The notes under the pieces were generated by a model that was not told where the DNA came from, made no database searches, and saw only the letters and a list, made by a program, of their open reading frames with translations. The translations under genes and the position numbers were made by a program. Of a stretch of 64,000 nucleotides of DNA, positions 23,074 through 36,900 are shown one piece after another. This DNA is from Aspergillus flavus (taxonomy: Eukaryota; Ascomycota; Eurotiomycetes; Eurotiales; Aspergillaceae): assembly GCF_009017415.1 (NCBI RefSeq), contig NC_092403.1, positions 2,728,001 to 2,792,000 on the forward strand, given 5' to 3'. How positions within the stretch are numbered: position 1 is the first letter of the stretch; the number at the start of each line of letters is the position of its first letter.

Positions 23074-24596
23074 AAGTATCTCTCTTTTGTTTCCCTCAAA
23101 AGCTCCTGTCAGATTTGAATAGTTTATCAATTCAATAAGCTTCATAAGCACTATGGATCGGTAAATACGGGGAATATGGGTCATGGAGAACACTGTCGTC
23201 TGTGTCTGGGGCTCTGGACGATTCTCCTGAGAAAGAGAGCAATTCACTATTTTCAGATGCATACAGGACATGCCTCGATCTGGGATGAATAAATATCCAT
23301 ACTTCGGAAGGCGATCGCAGGTGGACTCTGAGCGCCGATACCAGAACCGGACAATTCATTAACTATGCATCTCTTGTTGATTCAGTGCATGTCCTGCTCC
23401 CCTTCTCATCCACCAATCGCGTTGCTGTCTGTTATTAACTGATTCTAGGGATGAAGGATCATCGATAGAAGATCTGCAGTGTGCAGCCTGGATCCCAGTG
23501 GTCTGGGTTAAGCACTAATGTATTCTCCGCTATCTCCGTCTTTCCATTCATAATATATACCAGGAGGGGCCCATGCATGCAGCTGTCCCTGGTAAGTGCA
23601 AACAGACCAAACTACAATTCCTGTCTGGTCGGTCAGCTGGCATGGGACACCCAGCCGATGACGTCGATATCATTGTCTATTTCTATAGAATTTACGATGG
23701 TCGACTTCCAAGAGCCGGTGGGACCTTCAGAGCTATTTGGAATACGAATCCATTGCACCCAAGTCCTGGTGGCCTGAAACGCGACGCAGTTGCGTCGTAA
23801 AACAGCCTGGCAGCACTTATGTGACATCTCTCGACCTGGGACAGCGGAAAGGCTTCCGCGGCGTCGTGTACGGCGGAGGTACCTGGTCTGCTCTGCCGTC
23901 GAACGCGGACAGCCATAGCTTGAATTCCGGGCTAGGGTCTTATAACAAGAGAGTCATATCGCCTTGATAAGATCGTAGATGTGGTGCGACAACGCCGAGG
24001 TCCGCGGCTGCAACAGTAAAATGTTAAAATTTACATATGTTCAAGGAATGTTTCCGAAACACCAGTTGCATCTCAGATGAGCACAGCCGCTGCCTCGCAC
24101 AATACCTGCAGAGATTTTTTTTACTTTTTGTCGCTATGTGCTTGCCCTTTTCTTTTCTCTGTTGTTTCTTCTAATGTGCGTTTTATCTTTCTGTATGCCT
24201 TCGCCCCGCTGTAGGACCTTAGTATTATTTCCCCAATAATGAAAAGCAGAAAACTTAGAAGGCTCAATTGAACGTCAAAGATGTACATACAAAGGCCGAA
24301 GGTACTAACGAGAATAGAGATGAAAATGGTGTCGAGCCGAAAAAAGAAATGGAAAAAACAAAAGGCAATATCTTCGGCGCAATAGAGAATTTTAAAGTCA
24401 AACCTTCAAATCGCATCATACCATCGTACACGCCTATTCTCCATCCTTATACCTCAACATTCAGTACAATTTTGGTCGGGCGTGTCCCACAAAACAGTGC
24501 CGAATAAGGAAGCCCTTGCGCGATCAGCATATCCATCACCAGATGCAGTCATTCGTGGGTGGCTGATCGAGCAAGACATGAGATGGCCGAGGCATC
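23074..24596. other. Non-coding interval after the PKS-NRPS relic
   Basis: Small open frames around 23480-23960 on the plus strand show no family I recognise and no shared splice logic. Possibly decayed cluster DNA. The last part holds the 3' region of the reticulon gene. This appears to be the border between accessory and conserved DNA. Confidence 0.5.
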
Positions 24597-26061
24597 TTAA
24601 GCCGCCAGGAGGGGCTCCTTCTCCGCGTTCAAAGCAGGATGCTCAATCGACTCCGCCACAGCCACGGGCTCCTCCTTCACAGCAACGGGCTCCTCTTTAG
24701 GTGCCTCTGGGAAATCCGTAGTCTTGAATACGGGCTCGGTGTCGATCTCCTTTTTGATAACGGGCTCGGGGGTGGAGACCTTGGTCATCTGCGGAGACAC
24801 GGAGCGACGCTGACCGATGTATTCCTGGGCCTTGGCGCTGTAGTCATCAACGTACTGCTTCATCAAGCCCGTCGCATGGGAGGTACGTTCCTCGGCAAGG
24901 TCCTTCAGTTGGTGGGCCTGGGAGTTCACAACTTCTTGGATGTTTTCGATCTGTGCATCGATGACTTCACGGTTGTTCATGTAAACCAGAGGTCCAATGT
25001 AAGCAATGGTAACGGCGATCAAAGACAGGCCCCAGAATGGAAGCCATTTGATCAACCAGTAGGCGCTGAAGGCGGCAGCAAAAGCCTGTACCGGTGAGAA
25101 GTTTATTAGCTTAGGGCACATCCATATCGATACTCCCATAACTTACAGCGACAGTGTGGACGATGTTCTCGGCGAACAGGATACGCTGAAATTCGAGGAG
25201 CACGAAGTTAAGAAGCTGCTCGAGATCCTCATAGACTCCCTCGATGGTCTCCTTCGGGATGGTGTAGTATTTACGAGGGCGGAAAGAGCTTGCGAGGCCC
25301 TGCGACAGCACGAGTCTACCACCGAGCTCGGCGGCAGCGGTGACTAGACAGGTCAATTACTGCCCAGCTTATATCACACAGGGGATCGCAACTCACATCC
25401 TAAAGCCACATAGATGAACTTAAAGAACCAGCGAAGCAGAGGCAGGTAACGGGCGGCGAAAATAAAAGTCACGACGGTCGCAAATGAAACAGCAGTAGCT
25501 CGAGGTTGTTCCCACTGGTTACGGGTTAGGTTTATAGTGCTCATCACAGTGCAATGGCTCACTCACGCTCAGGAGGCTGTACAACAGGGAGTGGTAGTCT
25601 GGAACGAATTAGCTGTGTTTTTGTGGCATTGTGGACTATCTTCACCACATACAAGTCAGGTGTTGGCCGGTCGCAGTTGTGGTCGAGGGCGTCACACGAG
25701 CGTTTTTCAATTCGCGTAGCTCTTGTTCGGTACGGGCTGCCTCCGACTTGATGTGATCAACAACGGGCCCTGTTAAGGAATTAATCAGGTCAATTGTCCT
25801 TTTGCCACTGGTTATTGAGCAGCGCGGGTGTTGTCTAATTACCATTAGTTACGGCATTTTTGACACCTAAGGATAAGCGTTAGCTTCGGATTGTGGAACG
25901 TTTCCGATGGCCCTTCTCGGGGAATTTTGAATAATAACTAAGATACAGTCAGCTATTGCTCCTTCGCAAGTCAATCGCTATCCGATGTCATTCCCACGTA
26001 CCTTACTGCTTCCATTGGTGTCGGGATAGCTCACCTCACCGGGTCTTGTGCTTTCGGCCAT
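24597..26061 (-). CDS. rtn1: Reticulon-like ER-shaping protein
   Basis: Seven exons on the minus strand (26040-26061, 25843-25866, 25653-25769, 25567-25598, 25397-25514, 25147-25343, 24597-25085) join in phase to 332 aa. The reticulon homology domain contains WEQPRATAVSFA, a first hairpin ending FIYVALG, the loop GGRLVLSQGLASSFRPRKYY, and a second hairpin YWLIKWLPFWGLSLIAV. A charged C-terminal tail follows, with repeated EEPVA units near the end. Reticulons insert wedge-like hairpins in the membrane and curve ER tubules. Fungal members have this length and tail. The first two exons are tiny (22 and 24 bp) and depend on phase: only a GTGAGG donor after codon 7 plus one base fits. The third exon carries the conserved PVVDHIKSEAART stretch. 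The rest is secure. Confidence 0.88.
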
Positions 26062-28760
26062 GTCGGAAAGATGTTTGTGCAGCGCTGAAGCTGGGTAAGA
26101 TAAGAAAACGCAAAAAAGAGAAAGGAGAAAGAAGGATTAAAATAATGACCACTTCTCGGGTGGAGGAATTGAAGGAATTAATGAAGAAAAGAACGAACGA
26201 AAGAGAAGAAAAGAGGGGGCGCAGGGTAAGAATCTGGGTGACCTGTGAGGGAGGAGAAGATAGGAGAAGGTGAGTGAGGGTGATGCAATTGACAAGCGAG
26301 AGTCCCGGGGCCTGAAAGGGTCGTGTGAGGGAAACCGACTACTGTTCTGACTTGCGTCAACTCCGCTTTCTTTTTTTTTCTTTTTTGCTGTTAAGTTCGG
26401 ATGGTCAAAAAGAAATGCTGTTAATTAGTTTGTTGATTGTCTTCGCAGATGTAAGAGTATCTCCAAGGTTGTTTTTTCTACTTTTATTTCTGCTCGTCTT
26501 TGCTTTTATTTTTTATTTTTTTTAGGTATTTTTCGAATGACCGCCTATAATCGTCATTGTTTGAAACAAACCAACCGCTACGTAAGAATTACGGTACCTT
26601 TACCGCGGTTCCTTTTCTTAGTGTGCCTCAAGTTCCCTTTAGCTCTTCTTTCCGCCAGTCTAGACCAATGAACATGTGATCTGTTTTTACTTTCCTTATG
26701 AACTGAGCTGCCAACTTAACCTTCCTTCCTCCTCCTCCTACTACTACTACTACTTAAAACGTTAGCGGCCGCAAATAGAACCATCTCAGTACTGGTCGAT
26801 CTAAAGATTTAATGGAAAATTAGAACGAAAGGAAAACCACCAAAAATGAACGGGGGGATAAATATAAATCATAAATACATAATAAAATAAGCTGAGAAAA
26901 ACTACGTTGTCCACATACGGCCATGACGGACAAGTCACAAGTGTGAAATATCAAACCTCCTACCTTTGGGCTTGGTTGGCAGCTCTAAGCGGCTCTAGAC
27001 GAGCAACGCGCTACTTACTTTATAGGATCTAGCGGTCCGCACCGTAGCTGCATGTAAGGTTGGTCTCTGGACAATTAGCACAGGAGGATGATTCCCAATC
27101 AACCACCCACGTCGGAGTCATAATCATATTACAATTACACATCCACCCACAAAAAGGTATACATCGGGTAGAAACAGAGGTGGTTATTCTAGCAAAGAGT
27201 TCATGAACCGGCTACCTTTTCTGGGGTAGATCTAATTCGATGAGCGGTGTCTTGTATATTTAGAAACCATTGTGTTGTAGCCAGCGCTACGATCCTTTTT
27301 GAGCGTTGCAAACGTGGCTAGTGGAGAGCTACTTGCCCTGCCCAACGATGCGATATCTGATCGATTCCCGTGAGTTGTCATATGCGTGATATATCTTGGG
27401 CCTCGAACACCGCCACTGCTCGTTTTGAATATTTTCTGGGTGCAGTTGGACAAGCATGTCGGTTTCAAGGATCTTCGAACTGCGTTCTTGACTTCATTTG
27501 TCGGTCAACGAGTTGAAACACGCCTTTCCTTCTCTAGGTCCGCTGATGCTTGGGCCGCATTCTGATACCTAAGGCTTGCTCTATCTATTTAAAGGAAGCT
27601 ACGATGTCCAAAGGGAGCATGAGTCCGAACACTCAGTTTCTGTTTTGATTGAGATTCTCATTCCATGTTTCCAAGAAATGAACCAAGGTACCCTAGAACC
27701 CTTACTTCAGTAGCGCTCTATCCTCACTCAAACGAGCTACCACAGGCTTTCTCAGTTAATCCGCTCTATTATCTCTGTACTGAAGGTTTCGACTTCTCGG
27801 TTGGCTGAAGCCGGTCTACACCTCGGGAACCTCTTCTAGGTAGTCGCAGAGTGTCGCTATGATTCCAGCATCGACCAATTAGTATTCTTCTGCCAAATGT
27901 AGATCCCTTCAGTTACTATTTACTAGATACATGTCTATAGATTGTCTTAGCGAGAAAATCATGGCCTTGAATAAGAAACCCTAGAGTACATACAACTGCT
28001 TGACGTAAGGGACATTGGCTTTCTACCCTACACCGCAAGATACCAGCACGCATACACAATGCATTCCCTCTGCTTCCTAAGGCACAGATCTCATCATATT
28101 GGCTTCGAGAACGTGACTCTTTTCTCCGTTTCCCAACCCGGACATGTATGGATCTAGATTCCGCCGGGATGACCATGACATCATACCATTCGGAAAACTC
28201 TTGCGAATCGACTTGACCCAAACCTGACCGCAGTCATTAATTAATCTTCGATCAACCTAACTACGGAGTAGAAAGAATTAGTTGCAGAGCGCAGGAACGT
28301 TCTTCTAACCGAGATCGAAGCGGGGAATTGAGAGTACACTATCCATTTCGCGCATATAAAGTCTCAGTGATTACGATGTTTGTGTGAAGAAATAAAAGGT
28401 CATACCCTCCGTACTCGTGCCAGGTATCATATAGGCAATGGATGTTGAAGAGCATGCTATACTACACAGTAAGACACTGCAGATTTATGCCTGTAAAGTC
28501 AGGCATACATGATGTAAAGTCACGTGTGTAGGTGGGACTCACGCGTATCCGATGTTTTGATGCCTCGACTCTTGCCGACGACGGACATCCTCAGCCCACC
28601 GACGACAATCAATATCCACCGACTCCACGCCAACTTTCAATGCCGTTGTCGCCCCGGTTGCTATCCTAATTCGGGCTTTGTCGCCCTCGATTTCATTCGT
28701 TTAATCTGAATATCGACCTCGACCGACCGACAGCTGGGAATCGCGTTTGTTTACATCGCC
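26062..28760. other. Large gene-free interval between divergent genes
   Basis: About 2.7 kb with no supported gene. Pyrimidine-rich segments occur at 26360-26530. A TACGGAGTA word lies at 28262-28270, preceded by the same bases as at 2732. Some of this is promoter for the reticulon gene (left) and the INCENP-like gene (right). I see no tRNA or repeat element beyond a short microsatellite. Confidence 0.5.
26738..26753 (+). repeat. CTA microsatellite
   Basis: Short (CTA)n run directly after a CCT run. Ordinary slippage repeat in non-coding DNA. Confidence 0.8.
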
Positions 28761-31700
28761 ATGGCCGCTAGTGGCGCGAGGGCGCAGAAGCCTGTGGGCT
28801 CTGCCGCATGGATTTCCACGGAGAAGGAGAATTTTACGAACCTGCTCAATCAAGAGATGGAAGAAGTGGAATACCCGGTGCGCCATGAGATGGACTGGTT
28901 GAATGAGCATATGGCCGAGATCTTCTCCAACAACCAATTGTCTGTTGCGACCGACATACCCCCTACATCCGTTCCCGTGCTGACACATGCATAGCAATTT
29001 CACGGAAGCATTTAAAACCCCCGGAAAGCTTAGAGGCAAGACGCCGCGGACTGCACGCAAGAGGGATCCTGCCGAGAACCGAGTGGTATGTTTCTCATTA
29101 TCCCTGGGTGGCCTTCAGCTCTACTAACGTCTTTAGCCCTTGAGTGAGATCTTTTCAACATCGCATAACAGGTTTGAGGACAAGGTTGCGAGTCCAACTC
29201 CTCATCGTTCTCCTGCTAAACAAAAGGCCCCTGTTTCCGTGCCTACTCCAGCTCCAGCTGCCGCCACACCTACAAAACCCAAACACGCTACGGAGAATGC
29301 CCCACGACTCCAGTACCCTGATCTCAGCAAGGACTTGAACTCGCTCACGACGTATAACACGGACTCGGGTTACCATGAAATGCCGGATGAGGGCGAGGAG
29401 GAAGAAGATGACGATGTTGTTCTGACACAGGTGCAGCCTGAATCGCAAACATCCACACAGCCCTTCGATAGTCAACCCACTCCTAAAGACGTACAGGAAC
29501 ATCGTTCTTCAATTAGTCGCCGTTCCACGGCCGCTTCGTTCCACTCAGCCCATGAGGACGTTCAACAGCGCGGAAACACGGTGGAGCCTATGCAAATTGA
29601 CTCAACTCCGAAAGAGGCCACAAAGGAACATACTCCCCAGCCTCTGCCGAAGGCGAAAGCACCAGAGCCGAAACCGGAAACGGAGGTCCAGCCTGAACCT
29701 GAGCCTGAACCTGAGGTAGAGCCTGAGGTACAATCAGACGTGGAGCCCGATGGCGAAGATGACGCGGAACCTGAAGCGAAAGAGCCAACACCAGCACTGC
29801 AGCAAGAAGCGGAACAAGTAGAAGAACCGGAAGCGGCATCAGAAACTCAACTTCCAAAGACGATATCATCACCTGCAAAATCTTCTCCTATGAAAACTTC
29901 CGCTCCCCAGCCGTCGGAGCCTCGTGAAGAGGTGAAGGATGATGCAAAGGATGATATGGCCCTTGACGACGAGAATTTGGATGATATTGGGTCGCCTTCA
30001 GATGGCTCTACTCCCGATCGCCCGCTGATTCGCAAGAGCAGCCTTTCTTTTGCCTCGCTCCCTGCCCGCGAGCCCCTCATGAAGAAGAGTCTGGGTGGTT
30101 CCCGTATCTCCCGAACAAGCCACATTGATATTGCCAAGATCAACAACACCGGGGGCTCCGGCTTCCTCGGTAGGCAGACTGGTGGGCACAGATCAACCCA
30201 GGCTGCTCTGGATGAGAATGCAACAAATGGTGAAAAGATGGACCTCGATGATGATAAACAAGGCTCCCAGGAAGACACGGACGCAGACACAAAGGCTAGC
30301 AAGCTTCACAACAAGTCATCTACTCAACGATTGCATGAGAAGATCAGTATGCTTGGCAAACTCCAGCCATCACGACCTACCAAGTCTATTCCGGCGGTCC
30401 AAGGCCTGTCCTCTACACAGGTAACCTATCCGGAGCTTCCGTCATCTAAAGCCGATACAAAACCGGAGACGGCCTCCCAGAAATCTCACGGAACGCCAGC
30501 TCCAGAGCCCATGGAAACGGAGGATGACGATTGGATCCGGCCCTTCGGCTCACCCTCGAAGGCAAACTTCCCCAGAGGCCAGACAGCAGATGCTCCAGAG
30601 AAACGCTCTGGCGTAGGTGCAAGCCATGCCACTGATCACGACGATGCTCCTGCTGCTCGAAAGGAAAGTGCAGCTTCTGAAGAGCCAGCGAGATCCAGCG
30701 CAAAACAGGGCTTGGAAGCAGTCCTTGGCAAATATTCGACCCCGACGTATTCATCCCCTCAGCGCCCTAGCCACCAGGCCAAAGTCTCCACTTCACATTT
30801 GGATAGCCAAGTATCGACCACCCCTGCAGGCTCTCCTCTCACCCAAGACGGTCTGGTGAGTGCGTCTAAGTCCAGATTACAGTCCATCGTGAGGTCTGCT
30901 AAAGGCCTTTTCACGAACTCTGGTGGTGTTGCTGCGGCTGCAAGGATGGAGGCCTCTTCACCGGACGAGCACAGAGTACAGCGCAGCGAACGTGTTGAGC
31001 CAGATAGAACCAGTAGGAAGGTGCCACAGCCGACGCGGGACCACAGTCCCCCGCGACAAGAAGGCCGCAGAACACGAAGCTCGACCGAGCGGGAGGAGCG
31101 TCGAAAGCAGAAGGAGCTTGAAGATCGCCAGCGTGAGGAGGAGGAAGAGCAAGCAGAGAGGGCACGCCAGCAAGAGAAGGAGAGGCAAAGAGCTGCTCAG
31201 CTCAAGGCTGCGCAAGAGAAACTATCGGCTGAGAATGAAAGCCGCAAGGCTCCGGTTGCACCAACTCCGCAGAAGATGTCACAACTACAGAAACACTCAT
31301 CAAGAGAGCCAGAGCCTAGCTATGAGGCAGCCTCGAAACCCACCGCCCGTCCGTCTGTATCACAGCAGCAGTCAACCAGGCAACGCCCTCCCAGGCCCAC
31401 CCGAGAAACTCTGCAGAAGCCGAAGCCTCAACCCCAGCCCGTGTCAATTCGTGTTGGCAGCGCTCTTTCTCGTCATATACCCTTAGCATCCTCTTCGGTG
31501 TCCGGTGCTGCGGAGTCCAGTGTTCCCGCACCCACCCCCGCTTCCGCTTCTAAGCAACCTACCCTGAAGAAGAAGGCGAGCAACTCCTCTTTGCACACAG
31601 CGTCTTCCAACAGCAGCTTCAAGAGCTCTGTCTCCAGCCAGACACAGAGAAAGGCCCAGCTCGCAAGTGAGAGAAAGCGAGAGCAGGAGGAACGCGAAGC

Positions 31701-32903
31701 GCGCAGGAGAGAAGAGCAAAGACGCGAGTTGGAACGCAAGCGTGCTGCTCAGCAACAGGAGGAAACTCGTCGACAAGAGATGCGGAGTCGCGCGGAGGCC
31801 GAACGTCGAGAGCGACTTGCTTCCGAAGACCCTAAGAAAGCCGCCCAGATGCAAGCCATCGAGAAGCGGAGACTGGAGAACGCTCGCAGGCTTGAGCGGC
31901 AAGGTAGTCAGCAACCTGAGATGGTAAGTACAACACTCGTGCCGATGCGTTGGCTTTGAGAACTATACTGATTGGCGAATATTAGAACACTACGCACCCG
32001 CCAGAAAGGCCGGCTTCGCAGGCTGCTCGTCCCGCTTCACGACTGGGCTCCATGCAGCCGTACAACCGCACAATCAACCCACCTCAACCCAATCCTGCCA
32101 AACCACCCAAAAGAGGGCTAGATGATGAGCCAGGTCATCGCTCTGCAGCACCGAAGCCCGGTACTATGCAGCCTTCCGGCGAAACTAAGCGAAGGAGAAC
32201 GGAAGACGAGCACAACCCCGTTATGCGACCTACAATGGCTCCGCCGATCCGCCAGTCGAACATCCGTAAAGAGTCGATGATTCGCAAGGTAAGAATTCAA
32301 AGGCTCTTCATGAAGTTTTTCTCGTTGTACTGACGTGACTAGGAACCTACAAAGCCCTCCATGTACGGCCACGCACAACCTGGTTCTTCGATCTTCAAGA
32401 CTGCTCAATCACAGCGACCTGCGCATCCGATGGACATGGCCAAATACGCGAGTGGCAAGATACCCTTCGCGGAACCGTCGAACGCCCCCCAGCCTGCTAC
32501 GCATAAGACTCCAGTTGCCAGCTCTTCAGCTAAGAAGTCTGCCCACAAGCCATCACCAAACTATCCTAATGGCGAGAACATTCATCTGCCGGAAATCGCA
32601 ACTGACAGTGAAGATGAGGACTCCGATGCTGAGATGCTCCCTGTGCCGAAGTGGGCTCAGCCCAAGGAGCTCGAGTCGCTTCTGCGGCAGCAGGAGGGCT
32701 TAGAAGCGGATTCCATCTTTGGGCCCATTGCTCCATTCTCGCTGGAGGAGACGTTCAAATCCGACAAGAGAATCAAGAAATTCCGCGAACGCACCAGCAG
32801 TGCAAATTGGGCTGGTACTGATGCACTCACTCAGGAAGAAATCCGACGGGATCTTGCTGAGCGACAGCGTTTGCGACTTAATGGGGGTTGGAGTTTCAAT
32901 TAG
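28761..32903 (+). CDS. INCENP/Sli15-like chromosomal passenger protein
   Basis: Five exons (28761-28939, 28995-29085, 29137-31923, 31986-32288, 32343-32903) give 1306 aa. The C-terminus carries the INCENP Aurora-binding (IN-box) region: LPEIATDSEDEDSDAE, the following PVPKWAQ, then SIFGPI. INCENP/Sli15 scaffolds Aurora kinase (Ipl1/Ark1), survivin and borealin, targets them to centromeres and the spindle, and activates the kinase through the IN-box. The N-terminal 60 residues are conserved-looking and would bind the survivin/borealin module. The middle is low complexity: acidic Pro-Glu repeats (about 29690-29760) and a long Arg/Glu-rich single alpha helix (about 31080-31210 and 31660-31900), as in other INCENPs. 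The first intron uses a GTCTGT donor, which is unusual; the joined product reads smoothly (SNNQFNFTEAFKTPGK). Confidence 0.87.
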
Positions 32904-33478
32904 TGTCCGTTGCATGGGTTTATCTTGATACCGAGTGGTTTTATTCTGGTTTGTTTTAGTAGGAGTAGACTTACGCGTTGGCATGACTGGTCGGCGTTAT
33001 TGAGATTGGACACTGCTTAGCTGCATTATGAACATTATAATCATGCATTGACTTATGTTAAGCTTTTATTACTGTGCGCGTTTGACAATGCTTGCTTAGT
33101 CTATACTTAGTGATGGTGTCATAGCTACAATCCTAAACTCGCAGTATAGTCTTTAGCTATGGAGTACAATGGTTCGTAACATATTTTAATACCATTGGAA
33201 GTTGTATGGGCTATCCACTTTTATATATATCTTCAATTGACACCCCAAGAATATAGTAAATTAGTCCATAACTTCCACTCCACGCAAGACTTGAACAATC
33301 CACCTACACGAACTGGTCGAATCCAGGAAATTAGTCAAGAATCTAAACCAAACTATCACTTCGAAGGTAAATTAGAAAGCCTCTCGACAATGTACTGTAT
33401 AGAGTACGAAATCTTGTACTTGGCAAGTCTATTATTTTTACTCATAAAGCTAAAAGAGAAGGTTTCTTTCAATAACAA
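32904..33478. other. Intergenic, upstream of tRNA-Gly
   Basis: AT-rich, no gene seen. Contains the 3' region of the INCENP-like gene. Confidence 0.5.
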
Positions 33479-33549
33479 GCATCATTGGTCTAGTGGTAGA
33501 ATTCATCGTTGCCATCGATGAGGCCCGTGTTCGATTCACGGATGATGCA
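33479..33549 (+). tRNA. tRNA-Gly (anticodon GCC)
   Basis: 71 nt that fold as a cloverleaf: the acceptor stem pairs GCATCAT with ATGATGC, the discriminator base is A, the D-arm holds GGTCTAGTGGTAGAAT, the anticodon loop is TTGCCAT (GCC, decoding GGC/GGT), and the T-arm reads CCCGTGTTCGATTCACGG. A and B box promoters are internal. No intron. A T run follows at once, as expected for Pol III. Confidence 0.96.
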
Positions 33550-33553
33550 CTTC

Positions 33554-33562
33554 TTTTTTTTT
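33554..33562 (+). terminator. RNA polymerase III terminator
   Basis: Nine consecutive T residues a few bases after the end of the tRNA-Gly. Confidence 0.85.
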
Positions 33563-33920
33563 CAGTCTTTTATTCCTGCTCCTCCTAAGTATATATCACC
33601 AAATATGCAATAATCGACGCAATCACGGCCACCATACAACTCTTCCTTTTCTTCTCTTGTTCCGTCAGTTAATTAAAGGGTAGACTACTTGACCTAGGCA
33701 ACAGAACCCCTTTCCCTTTCATGCACCGTACAATGAAATAGGGGTTGATTGTGGTAGGGCTATGGGTTTGGAGAATTGCCAGCCTCTAACAGGCGCCTAC
33801 TCATTATGAAATAAAGAACAACTACTAGTACAATCATCAAGTCATCATTTTGGATATATTAGTCACGCACTGTACATGTGTGGTACGTACAACAAGGTCT
33901 ATTATACACAAGCCGCCACT
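33563..33920. other. Intergenic, downstream of tRNA and 3' of nma111
   Basis: Nothing recognised; pyrimidine-rich start, then unique sequence. Confidence 0.5.
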
Positions 33921-36900
33921 TTACTCCGCCTCCGGTTCAATATCGCTGGCCCCGTCATACCCCTGTTCCATGGCGTCCGGGTTGAGATTGGCCGCGTCCG
34001 GCGCAATGCCGTCCTTGTGTTTGGATTTATTGTGAGAAACCGTCCTCCAGCCGCACGGCTGAGAGGGGTCCTTGAGATACTCAGACATCGGGAACTAACG
34101 CAATCAGCTTCATGCCAGGCCTCTGAAACATGGGATAAAAACTCACATAGTGATCGTTCTTCTTCATAGTCACCACCCAGGGAACATTGTCGAATGTAAC
34201 CGCCCGCAGTCGGAAATACGTGTTGTCAGGGATCTTGCTCACTTCCTTCACGAAACGGTCAAGATCCGGGGTCGGCACTCCGTTGACTGCAGTGATGAAG
34301 TTGGTCGGAGAAAGGCCGTACTGATACGAAGGAGAGCCACGACTCTATTGAAAAGTTAGCCAATACCGAGTCTCACCAAGGGGAAAGGGATTAAAAATAT
34401 ACATACCCTTGCGCTCACGTAAATCTCGCTGTGCAGCTTGGAGATCTGCTGGCGGACAGCGTGGTGCGGCTTCTGCAAAACGGCACCGCAGAAGACAACC
34501 GCCCGGTCGGTTTCAAGGTCCGCCGTCGGTACGGTGGGCACCTGGATGCGCATTTCTTGTCCATTCCGGACGATCAGGGCCTCCAGGAACTCCTTGTCGT
34601 ACATCACATCGAGTTCGGAAACGCGCGTGATCAGCTGACCATCTAAAGTGAGGAGGATATCGCCCTCCTGGAAGGTGTCGGCCGTGTTGTCGAAACCAGC
34701 AGGCGGGCAGTCGACTTTGCGCACCATGAACAGCTGGTGTCGCGATGGATTGGCCTGCGTCACCTTCTCGATCCATTCCTCTGACACACCCATGATGCGG
34801 GCCTGGCTCATCTGGACCACGTAGCTCTCCATGTTCAGGATCCGCAGCTCGGGCATCACGCCCTGCTGGATCTTGGACACGACCGGCAGCAGCGACGGGG
34901 TCGCGAATCCGAGGTGATATTCCACATCCTTATGCGAGCTGGGGGTGCGCTCTCCCAGATAATTCAACCATAATGCCTGAACGACTCCGTCTTCACCAAT
35001 CAGAACGCCATTGGAGCACTGTCCACTCAGGCCAGTGTCCACAGTGACGGCATCCAGGTTGATGGCCCGGTATCGTGGAGCAGACGCATTTGCTGGGATT
35101 GACACGGTCGTGATGTCGGTGACAGCTGTCTTGGCCACCACAATGCGGAAATTCTGGTTGAACCCAACGAAAATGGTGTCTTGGCCCTGCTTGATGTACT
35201 CCGTACTGAGCTTGGCGCTCTGCACGGGGGCCTGCACCAGACTGGGATCATACTGGATGATGGTGTAGTTCTGCAGTGGATGCAAAAATACGACCTTGGC
35301 ATTAACAATGATCGAGTCGGCCACGGTAATATTGATATCGCAGAGGTCGTACGGGACAATGGCTCGCGATACGACAACCAACCCCTTTTCCGCATCCACG
35401 ACGAGCCCAAATCCAGTCTTCTTGGCCTGGGGGTAGCCGTCCAGCTTCAAGGGCATGGTGCAGGACACACGCACAAAGCTGCGCACTATCTCCGAGGCTG
35501 CAGGCTGACTCACGCCATCCAGTTGGATGAAGTCGGCCTTTCTGGGCACGGGGGGAAGGGCCGGGAGGGCATCCGCTAGATCGGAGAAGTCCCAAAGACC
35601 GGTCTCGTCATTGCGCACCGCCAATCGCATCTTGGGGTGCCAATGGCGGTCGATGTAGACGATACTGGTGCCCCGCGTGTGGAGGTCCCGGATATGTCGA
35701 TAAGAGATGACCACTCGCGAGCGGTCGGGGATGGTCTTCATCACTTCCACAAACTCATCCAGGTTTCGCGTCGGCCGTTTGTCCACGGAATCGATGAGCC
35801 ATCCGGAAAGAGTGTTTTCCAGCTTGAAGGAACCAGCTGCTTCGCAGACGTATACGCCGCGTGTGGCAATAGCGTACAGTCGCGATTGTTGATAGGATAA
35901 GTCATGGAACGTGCCGCCGGCCACGGTCACGAAGCGATCAGGCGTGATGGCATGCAGGTCGCCCACTTGGCATTCGATCTCCATATCTTGACCGCCTCTT
36001 TGCACGAGCAGACGCACTGTCTGCCCAACGCTCGAATCTAGGATATCGTCCAACCGGATAAACTGTGTCAGAAGTTCACCATTGACCTGCAGGAGCACGT
36101 CCCCCTCCTCTAGTTTTCCATCGGCGGGACCCTCAGGCAAGATGATTTCTGCCACTAGCATGCTGGTCTCCGTGGGGGCCGCTTTGCGCACGGTGGCTTC
36201 CCACTCTGGTGTCAGGCCCAAACGGCGACACTCGTCAAAAGGTTTTAGAATCCACTGGGTCTGGATGGTACCTCTAGTGACAGGCTCGCCCCGACGTATG
36301 CATTCCAACGCACGCAGCGGACGATCCAATGGAAGGAAATAGTCGGTTGCAGCCCCGTCTGCACGGCCACCGGCTTGCAGCGCAATCGCATGACCGTCGA
36401 TATTCACGACCGGACTGCCAGAACTACCGCCGCTAGCAGCTGCAGCGGCCTGGATATAGTTTGTATTGAAGTCGCTGTAGCCTTCGCCGTACTCTGGCGC
36501 ATTTCTATCCAGTCGACTGATGACGCCCGACAAGATACTCAGTTTTTCTCCTGCATCGTTACCAACGACCCGGATCTCCGAACCAACTCGTGCAGCGTCA
36601 GGTTGAAGCTTGAGCTCCGTTAGATTCATATATCGGATGGCTTTCGGGTCGAATTTAAGGATACCAAAATCGTGTACAGGGTCTCGATACACGGGACGGA
36701 CATCGCACTAGGGAAAGCCCATTATCAGCATCGACTACGGTGATATACCCCGCCATACAGCTTCCCCGAGAGTTAGCTCTATGGCTAAACTTACTTCCTC
36801 ATGATTGTCAAAGATACAATAACCCCAAAAGGGACCGGGGCAGACCACATGTCGATTAGTCAAGATATAACCCCTCTCAGCATCGACTACAAACCCGGTA